From a bacterium (lineage in GTDB: Bacteria > Bacillota > Clostridia > Oscillospirales > Acutalibacteraceae), in the NCBI GenBank assembly GCA_020627425.1, contig JAHKXX010000214.1, positions 1 to 20,571 of the forward strand: 20,571 nucleotides of DNA. The letters are read 5' to 3'. This document shows, piece by piece, positions 15,552 through 20,571 of this stretch; position 1 is the first letter of the stretch, and each line of letters begins with the position of its first letter. The notes under the pieces are model-generated. The model had not been told where the DNA came from. It searched no databases and saw only the letters and a list, made by a program, of their open reading frames with translations. The position numbers and the translations under genes are program-made.

Positions 15552-17318
15552 TTATTTCTTTTTGTCCTTGAGCCTTCTGAAATGCTCCATTATGGTATCG
15601 TTGTCCGCCTTTGCAAGCTCCTCGGGAGTAAGCCTTTCACTTTCCTCGGACAAGACCCCGATATAGGTCTTTACTGCGCCGAGCGGATCGGGATCTCTCG
15701 GATGTGCCACCAGCATATCCGTAATATAGCTTATTTCTTCAGCAGAATAATCTCCGGATATATCCGTAATGGTAAAATCCTCGTTATTCTCAAATCTTTT
15801 TTTCAGCGATCCATATACGCGGCGGTTAAACCCGGTAACAAATCTGTCGGGCGGCAGATTTTTAAAAACGTAGTCCGCCGTGTCGGGATCATAGAGCAGA
15901 GCAGCGATTATCGCTTCCTCGGCGTTTGAAGCGCGCAGATTATAGACCTTCTCGGTATTGGTCTTGTTTTTTCTGCCCGTCATACTCATAACGACGTCAC
16001 GCTGCTGCTTCTTCTGTGCTTCCCGGCGGTTTTTACTGATATATTTTTTTGCCTGATCCGTCAGCGCGGATTTATCCACACCAAGCTCCCGGCTGAGGTT
16101 TGCAAGATAAATATCCCTCTCTATACTGTTGTCAAGCTCTGATAGCAGTCTGACTGCCTCGGTCATAAACTGTACCCTTTGAGGAGTATCCCCCAGGTCA
16201 TAGCTGCTCCTCAGCTTTTGCAACTTGTACTCTATATCATTTCCGCTTTTTTCAAGAAGCATACGAAACCGGGCGCTGCCCTGGTCGCCGTGCTTTTTTA
16301 TAAACTCGTCCGGGTCCTTTCCGTCCGGGATAGTGAGTACCTTTATCTCTATTCCCGTAGTCCTGAGAATATCAATAGCCCTCGCGGTAGCCGTTTGACC
16401 TGCGGAGTCGGAGTCGTAGCATATGACTACCTCTTTACAGTAGCGCTTTATCGCAAGCGCCTGCTCCTCGGTAAGCGCCGTACCGAGAGTAGCTACGGCG
16501 TTTTCTATTCCTGCCTGATGAAGGGCTATGACGTCCATATATCCCTCTACGAGGATAAGCTGTCCGTTCGCCTTGTTTTTTGCAAAGCGAAGGGCAAAAA
16601 GATTTTTTCTTTTATTGAAGACCGGTGTCTCGGGGGTATTAAGGTATTTCGGTTTTATATCGGACATTATCCTGCCGCCGAAGCCTATGACGTTTCCGCG
16701 CAGGTCGATTATGGGAAACATTACCCTGTCCGAAAACATATCAAAGGGATAGCCGTTTTTGGAATTCTTCACAAGCCCTGCCTGAAGCAGTTCATTGTTT
16801 GTAAAGCCCTTGCCCTTCAGGTGATTCGTAAGCTCGAACCTTGACTGGGGAGAAAAGCCGAGACCGAAGTGGATTATTGTTTTTTCACTCAGTCCCCTCT
16901 TTCTGAGATACTCAAGTCCCTCCTTGCCATCGGGGGAATACAGCACCCTGTGGAAAAAGCGCGCGGCCTCGCGGTTTGCTTCATATATTCTGTTTTTAAG
17001 ACCGGAAAGACCTGAATTTTTGCTGTCCTCCGGCATCTGCATCCCGGCTCTCTGTGCCAGCAGCTTTACCGCGTCCACATAGTCAAGGTTTTCTATCCTT
17101 CGGATAAAGGTGATAACGTCTCCGCCGGCACCGCATCCGAAGCAGTGAAAGAACTCGTTTTCGCCGGATACGTTGAAGCTGGGTGTTTTTTCACTGTGAA
17201 ACGGACAAAGTCCGACCATGTTCCTGCCTGCTCTTTTCAGGGTAACATAGTCGGAAACAACATCCACGATGTTTGTCCTTTGTTTCAGTTCCTGTATGTA
17301 TTCCTGTGAAATTGCCAT
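15552..17318 (-). CDS. dnaG: DNA primase
   Basis: Makes RNA primers at the replication fork with the replicative helicase. 588 residues. The N-terminal CHC2 zinc finger has C38, H41, C59 and C62 (CPFH...CFGC). The central TOPRIM catalytic domain has VEGYMDV and the metal-binding CYDSDSAG, with family blocks RVMFPI and GFGGR before them. The C-terminal helicase-binding region (about 430-588) is Lys/Arg-rich at its start. ATG at 17318 has GGAG 5-6 nt upstream; an in-frame TTG at 17336 lacks an RBS and is rejected. It lies downstream of dgt, separated by a family 1 element, and upstream of rpoD. Confidence 0.97.
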   Translation of the reverse strand: MAISQEYIQELKQRTNIVDVVSDYVTLKRAGRNMVGLCPFHSEKTPSFNVSGENEFFHCFGCGAGGDVITFIRRIENLDYVDAVKLLAQRAGMQMPEDSKNSGLSGLKNRIYEANREAARFFHRVLYSPDGKEGLEYLRKRGLSEKTIIHFGLGFSPQSRFELTNHLKGKGFTNNELLQAGLVKNSKNGYPFDMFSDRVMFPIIDLRGNVIGFGGRIMSDIKPKYLNTPETPVFNKRKNLFALRFAKNKANGQLILVEGYMDVIALHQAGIENAVATLGTALTEEQALAIKRYCKEVVICYDSDSAGQTATARAIDILRTTGIEIKVLTIPDGKDPDEFIKKHGDQGSARFRMLLEKSGNDIEYKLQKLRSSYDLGDTPQRVQFMTEAVRLLSELDNSIERDIYLANLSRELGVDKSALTDQAKKYISKNRREAQKKQQRDVVMSMTGRKNKTNTEKVYNLRASNAEEAIIAALLYDPDTADYVFKNLPPDRFVTGFNRRVYGSLKKRFENNEDFTITDISGDYSAEEISYITDMLVAHPRDPDPLGAVKTYIGVLSEESERLTPEELAKADNDTIMEHFRRLKDKKK

Positions 17319-17365
17319 TTTTTCTCCGTTTTTCAAAATAATGGATTTGTGTGTAAATGATCAAC

Positions 17366-17635
17366 CAATGTCAACATCTTAAGAAAACACAAAAGTTTCG
17401 CCCGCCTTTACAAAGGCGGCAGAGTCCAGAGACAGAGTCTCTGGTCGCGCTCCGCAGAGCGCGAAACTCCTTTTTCCTGATCCCTCCGCAAGGGGTGAAT
17501 CAAAAAATAGTCCTGTGGACTATTTTTTGAGAGGGGAAGCCCTGGGAAAGAGGGCTTCCCCTTGTAGCGGTCAGTAACAAACGTGCCTCGCTGCCGTAAG
17601 GCAGCGAATCTAAAAGCCTTAAGCTGTCAACATCG
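17366..17635 (-). mobile_element. Family 1 multi-hairpin MITE-like element, copy B
   Basis: A full-length copy of about 270 bp, inverted relative to copy A. The ends are CAATGTCAACATCTTAAG (17366-17383) and the imperfect inverted CTTAAGCTGTCAACATCG (17618-17635), 14 of 18 complementary positions. Flanks AATGATCAAC (17356-17365) and AATGATCTAT (17636-17645) look like a decayed 10-bp target duplication. All internal hairpins of copy A are present; two differ by paired changes (17502-17528 and 17426-17444). It sits between dgt and dnaG, with its edge 9 bp from the dgt stop. It carries no coding capacity. Confidence 0.85.
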
Positions 17636-17644
17636 AATGATCTA

Positions 17645-18655
17645 TTACCGCCCCTGATTGGTACTGAAGCTGTGGGGTATGAATATGGTGCCAAAGGTCT
17701 CGAGAGCGTAGTTGTCCGTCATACCTGCAAGGTAATCGCAGACTGCACGCTCGGTGGATTCCCTTCGTGCCGTCAGCTTATTTTCCTCCGGCAGCTTTTC
17801 TGGGTGTCGGAGGAAATAACTGTACATCAGTTTCATAAACTCGGGAACCTTTTTTTCTTCAAGCTTTGCATAGTCGCTTATATAGACCGTATCAAACATA
17901 AACCGGTACAGCCGGTCAAACGCGTCCTGTACGGCTTCGTCCATCTTCAGAATATCGCTGTCGGTATTCTCTATAACGGACACAACAAGGGTGTTTATTC
18001 TCCTTGCGGTGCTGCTGCCGAGAGTCTCCCTTATATCAAGCGGTATCTCATCATCGTGCAGCACTCCTGCCCTGAGTGCGTCGTCTATATCGTGATTGAT
18101 ATAGGCTATCCTGTCCGCAAGCCTTACTATCCTGCCCTCTGTGGTATCCGCCTGCTTGCCCTTGGTGTGGCAGACTATACCGTTTCGCGTTTCATATGTA
18201 AGGTTCAGTCCCTCGCCGTCCTTCTCGATAATATCCACAACGCGAAGGCTTTGCTCATAGTGGCGAAAGCCGCCGGGATAGAGGTCATCGAGCGCTCGCT
18301 CTCCGGCGTGTCCGAAGGGCGTATGCCCCAGATCGTGAGCCAGAGCTATAGCCTCGGTAAGATCCTCATTCATTCTGAGCGCACGCGCGATAGTACGGGC
18401 TATCTGGGAGACCTCTAAAGTGTGGGTAAGTCTTGTACGGTAGTGATCGCCCTCCGGGGATAAAAAGACCTGAGTTTTGTGCTTTAGTCGTCTGAACGCC
18501 TTGCAGTGTATTACTCTGTCGCGGTCACGCTGAAAAACCGTTCGTATGGGACACTGTGGTTCCTCGCGGACTCTGCCTCGTGAGCCCGATGACAGTGCAG
18601 CAAAGGAAGACAGCGTTTGTTTTTCTATCCGTTCTGTCTGCTCCCTGATGGTCAT
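17645..18655 (-). CDS. dgt: Deoxyguanosinetriphosphate triphosphohydrolase-like protein
   Basis: HD-domain dNTPase that releases tripolyphosphate from dGTP (or other dNTPs) and so trims nucleotide pools. 336 residues, the short type-2 dGTPase class common in Gram-positive bacteria. RDRDRVIHCKAFRRLKHKTQ is followed by RTRLTHTLEVSQIARTIAR, then the HD pair in LAHDLGHTPFGHAGERAL, and a later DRIAYINHDIDDALRAG that supplies the last metal ligand. ATG at 18655 has AGGTGA 5-6 nt upstream; GTG at 18664 has no RBS. The stop abuts the target duplication of the family 1 element. Placement upstream of dnaG-rpoD is a common Clostridia arrangement. Confidence 0.94.
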   Translation of the reverse strand: MTIREQTERIEKQTLSSFAALSSGSRGRVREEPQCPIRTVFQRDRDRVIHCKAFRRLKHKTQVFLSPEGDHYRTRLTHTLEVSQIARTIARALRMNEDLTEAIALAHDLGHTPFGHAGERALDDLYPGGFRHYEQSLRVVDIIEKDGEGLNLTYETRNGIVCHTKGKQADTTEGRIVRLADRIAYINHDIDDALRAGVLHDDEIPLDIRETLGSSTARRINTLVVSVIENTDSDILKMDEAVQDAFDRLYRFMFDTVYISDYAKLEEKKVPEFMKLMYSYFLRHPEKLPEENKLTARRESTERAVCDYLAGMTDNYALETFGTIFIPHSFSTNQGR

Positions 18656-18707
18656 TTTTATCACCTGCCAATAGAAAAATAGTTTCTATTTATATATACG
18701 CAAAAAA

Positions 18708-18720
18708 AGTAACGTTTACT
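18708..18720. promoter_or_regulatory. Inverted repeat upstream of dgt
   Basis: AGTAACGTTTACT is a perfect 5-bp inverted repeat around a 3-nt centre, just upstream of the AT-rich TATATATAAAT stretch that is the probable dgt -10 region on the minus strand. It could be an operator. A second inverted repeat, ATAGAAA/TTTCTAT (18671-18689), lies in the presumed leader. No -35 is clear. Confidence 0.3.
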
Positions 18721-18728
18721 CTTTTTAG

Positions 18729-18871
18729 GGAATCACTGATTAAATCCAGTGCTCATATCGCGCTGTCAGATCTTTCGTCAGATTGTATCAAGCGAATTTG
18801 GTGCAAGATGGCGGAAAAGATGCAAGCGAGATGAGTGCTGAGCCGTTAGGCGTGATTTATTCAGTGGTTCC
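18729..18871. mobile_element. Family 4 MITE-like element with 18-bp inverted ends
   Basis: GGAATCACTGATTAAATC (18729-18746) and GATTTATTCAGTGGTTCC (18854-18871) are inverted at 16 of 18 positions. The interior is 107 bp without an ORF. A clear target duplication is not seen (TTAG on the left, TAAG on the right). The right end encodes the last four residues and stop codon of the yigZ-like gene. The element separates that gene from the dgt promoter. Confidence 0.7.
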
Positions 18872-19489
18872 TAAGTATTCGGCATATCCCTCTTTTACTG
18901 TCTCTGCAAATAATTGTCCGGCAGTAGCGTCGGCAAGTTTTTTCTGAAAGGCGTAGGATGAGTCCTTTTTTATATGAAAGCATAGAGACACATTATCTTC
19001 AAATATAGTATCGTCAAGCACTGCGCCGTTTTCACTTATCAGCGACGATATTTTTCCGTAGCGGCTGTAATCGGTAACTATCTTCATAAACACCGACTGC
19101 TCCATAGTAACTATACCGGCAGAGGCAAGAGCTATTTTGGCACCGTTTGTATATGCGCGTACAAGCCCCCCTGCACCGAGAAGTATTCCCCCGAAATACC
19201 GCGTCACTACTACTACTACGTCCGTGACTCCGGACTTTACTATAACATCAAGCACCGGTACGCCTGCCGTGCCGTGCGGCTCGCCGTCGTCCGAATAGCG
19301 CTTCAGATTGTTTTCTCTGAGGGAATATGCATAAACATTGTGTCTTGCGTCGTGATATTCCTTTTTCTTGGAGTTTATAAAGGCGACAGCCTCCTCCTCA
19401 GTCTTTACGGGCTTTGCAAAGCCGATAAATCTCGACCTTTGCTCTGTAAATTCATCGCTTGCTTCCCTTCTTACCGTTTTGTACGACAC
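18857..19489 (-). CDS. yigZ: YigZ/IMPACT family protein
   Basis: Member of the UPF0029/IMPACT family (E. coli YigZ, Bacillus YvyE), whose bacterial role is not settled. 210 residues, normal for the family. The N-terminal Impact domain shows SRFIGFAKPVKTEEEA, HDARHNVYAY and the signature DDGEPHGTAGVPVLDVI, followed by TRYFGGILLGAGGLVRAYT. The remainder (about 140-210) is the DUF1949-like ferredoxin-fold domain. The start chosen is GTG at 19489, 7 nt after GGAGG; the in-frame GTG at 19495 is only 1 nt from it. The last residues GTTE and the TAA come from the family 4 element. Confidence 0.92.
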   Translation of the reverse strand: MSYKTVRREASDEFTEQRSRFIGFAKPVKTEEEAVAFINSKKKEYHDARHNVYAYSLRENNLKRYSDDGEPHGTAGVPVLDVIVKSGVTDVVVVVTRYFGGILLGAGGLVRAYTNGAKIALASAGIVTMEQSVFMKIVTDYSRYGKISSLISENGAVLDDTIFEDNVSLCFHIKKDSSYAFQKKLADATAGQLFAETVKEGYAEYLGTTE

Positions 19490-19512
19490 CGGCACACCTC
19501 CAAATAGATATG

Positions 19513-19544
19513 AAAAAACAGCGGCACACGAAAACGTGCGCCGC
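19513..19544 (-). terminator. Rho-independent terminator of rpmE
   Basis: On the minus strand GCGGCGCACG, TTTT and CGTGTGCCGC (19521-19544, one mismatch) are followed by TGTTTTTTC. It lies about 20 bp past the rpmE stop and just before the ribosome binding site of the yigZ-like gene. Confidence 0.88.
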
Positions 19545-19564
19545 CTGAAACAGTGCGGTTTGTT

Positions 19565-19768
19565 TTATTTGCCCATACCGTAACGCTTTTTGAACTTATC
19601 AACGCGTCCGCCCGTATCAACCAGCTTCTGTCTGCCTGTAAAGAACGGATGACATTTTGAGCAGATTTCAACGTGAATATCCTTCTTTGTTGATCCTGTT
19701 TCGATAACATTACCGCAAGCACATGTAATAGTTGTCTGCTGGTAATTAGGATGTATATTCTCCTTCAT
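19565..19768 (-). CDS. rpmE: 50S ribosomal protein L31, zinc-binding type
   Basis: Large-subunit protein that bridges the ribosomal subunits near the central protuberance. 67 residues with C16, C18, C36 and C39 (CAC...CSKC), the zinc-ribbon ligands of the C+ type; zinc-independent paralogues lack these. The family ending FTGRQKLVDTGGRVDKFKKRYG is intact. The ATG has GAGGTGAG about 7 nt upstream. It has its own strong promoter and terminator, so it is a single-gene unit, as is common for rpmE. Confidence 0.97.
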   Translation of the reverse strand: MKENIHPNYQQTTITCACGNVIETGSTKKDIHVEICSKCHPFFTGRQKLVDTGGRVDKFKKRYGMGK

Positions 19769-19809
19769 GGTAGCTCACCTCTTTCGTACATACCCAAGTA
19801 ACATAGGCA

Positions 19810-19838
19810 ATTATAACACACTGCGCGAAAAAAAGCAA
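19810..19838 (-). promoter_or_regulatory. Promoter of rpmE
   Basis: On the minus strand TTGCTT (19833-19838), 17 nt, then TATAAT (19810-19815) with a TGT extension. Transcription would begin about 35 nt before the rpmE ATG. No Zur-like palindrome is obvious. Confidence 0.7.
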
Positions 19839-19900
19839 GTATAAATTTGAAATATTTTAAAAAAGCTTTGACAGAGTTTTTACAAAAGCAGTACAAAGGG

Positions 19901-20115
19901 CAATGGCGTCAACTTAAGGTTACAGGTTCGCTGCCTTACGGCAGCGAGGCACATTATATACCAACCGCTACAAGGGGAAGGTCTCGCCTGTCGGCTCGGT
20001 CGGTACTTCTCAGCCTGCGGCTGAGAGGTCTCCACCGGACACCCGCGCCCTCTGGACTCCGCCGCCTTTGAAAAGGCGGGCGAAACTTTTGTGTTTTCTT
20101 AAGTTGACGCCATTG
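19901..20115 (+). mobile_element. Family 1 MITE-like element, copy C, with perfect inverted ends
   Basis: CAATGGCGTCAACTTAAG (19901-19918) and its exact reverse complement (20098-20115) are 18-bp perfect inverted ends. GTACAAAGGG (19891-19900) and GTACAAAAGG (20116-20125) flank them as a 9-of-10 direct repeat, a probable 10-bp target duplication. The first hairpin block and the final CCGCCTTT hairpin match copies A and B. The middle is different sequence and contains a hairpin of its own, CTCAGCC-TGC-GGCTGAG (20009-20025). The element lies 26 bp past the stop of the antiporter gene and upstream of the rpmE promoter. Confidence 0.9.
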
Positions 20116-20141
20116 GTACAAAAGGCAGCACTCTTTTACAC

Positions 20142-20571
20142 TCACACCCCTGCCCTCAGCTTTTCGGGCTTTTTCGGAACAGCAGTTTTCTTTTCTGCGT
20201 GCTTTTTTCTGCTTCCTCCGAGTACAAGCTTCAGCAGCACGGGCGTAATTATCGTAGTAACAACTACCACGAGAACTATAGCAGGAAACAGGCTGTTGTC
20301 TATTATACCTGCGGCAACGCCCTTTTGCAGAACGATAAGAGCTACCTCTCCGCGCGACACCATGCCTATGCCGATAGCCAGAGCCTCACGATTTTTAAAG
20401 CGGCATAGCTTTGCGCCGATACCGCAGCCGATTATCTTTGAGGCGATAGCCACAAGCAGCAGCACACCGGAGAACATTATGATCTGTCCGTCCATACCCG
20501 ACAGGACGGTCTTTATACCGATGCTTGCAAAAAACACAGGTGAAAAGAACAGGTATGACGCGACGTTCACC
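20142..20571 (-). CDS. Cation/proton antiporter, CPA2 (Kef/Nap) type, C-terminal part
   Basis: Only the last 142 residues are inside the window; the frame is open to the edge, so the N-terminal transmembrane half is missing. The visible part has about four hydrophobic helices. It includes the family segment FFSPVFFASIGIKT, the conserved GIGMVSRGEVALIVLQKG (typical of CPA2 transmembrane helix 10 region) and IITPVLLKLVLG. A short basic cytoplasmic tail (GGSRKKHAEKKTAVPKKPEKLRAGV) follows with no attached RCK/TrkA-N domain. It would exchange Na+ or K+ for protons across the cytoplasmic membrane. The exact ion cannot be decided here. A family 1 element sits just after its stop. Confidence 0.88.
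   Translation of the reverse strand, partial: VNVASYLFFSPVFFASIGIKTVLSGMDGQIIMFSGVLLLVAIASKIIGCGIGAKLCRFKNREALAIGIGMVSRGEVALIVLQKGVAAGIIDNSLFPAIVLVVVVTTIITPVLLKLVLGGSRKKHAEKKTAVPKKPEKLRAGV

Noticed and set aside
14898..15929. 343-codon plus-strand ORF opposite rpoD and dnaG
   Set aside because: Antisense to two housekeeping genes; composition (Leu, Tyr, Cys, Arg rich) is typical of a shadow frame.
17500..17694. Minus-strand ORF with LPYGSEA and TATRGSP peptides, also seen in the 19847-20071 plus-strand ORF
   Set aside because: The shared peptides are translations of the family 1 DNA repeat in copies B and C, not a conserved protein.

Overview
The window looks like chromosomal DNA of an anaerobic, low-to-moderate G+C Clostridia member, most like Ruminococcus or another Oscillospiraceae (inferred from gene content and style, not from a database match). 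Supporting points are an oxygen-sensitive pyruvate formate-lyase with its activase, strong AGGAGG-type ribosome binding sites with frequent TTG/GTG starts, the Clostridia-typical dgt-dnaG-rpoD order, a zinc-binding L31 and a Trk-type potassium system. Fifteen complete protein genes, one protein gene cut by the window edge, and no tRNA or rRNA genes were recognised.

Layout. 1-3.5 kb: pflB then pflA on the minus strand, read from a good sigma-A promoter at about 3.29 kb with a leader of about 160 nt. 3.5-6.0 kb (minus): adenine deaminase followed by a membrane-anchored protein of unknown function. 6.2-6.8 kb (plus): a PAP2 lipid phosphatase, whose end overlaps the convergent rsmA. 6.8-10.5 kb (minus): trkA-trkH-rsmA, a probable operon joining potassium uptake to a 16S rRNA dimethyltransferase. 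10.85-13.1 kb (plus): a divergent GpsA-like dehydrogenase and a NYN/PIN-like putative nuclease with a lysine-rich linker. 13.4-18.7 kb (minus): dgt-dnaG-rpoD-metA (dNTP hydrolysis, primase, housekeeping sigma factor, homoserine acyltransferase). 18.8-20.6 kb (minus): a YigZ/IMPACT protein, rpmE, and the C-terminal end of a CPA2-type cation/proton antiporter.

The genes are ordinary; the intergenic DNA is not. I find eight short palindromic or terminally inverted repeat elements in four families. Family 1 (three copies) is an array of up to seven hairpins bounded by 18-bp inverted ends that resemble IS4/IS231 ends, with about 10-bp target duplications. Two hairpins differ between copies by compensatory base-pair changes. 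Family 2 (three copies) has G+C-rich hairpin ends and a shared core. Families 3 and 4 are single copies with 27- and 18-bp inverted ends. Six of the eight copies lie 0-26 nt from a stop codon, and in two genes (pflA, yigZ) the element supplies the last codons and the stop. Family 3 interrupts exactly at the ade stop codon, with a TTA duplication. This gene-end-associated, structure-conserving set of non-autonomous elements is the most interesting content of the window.
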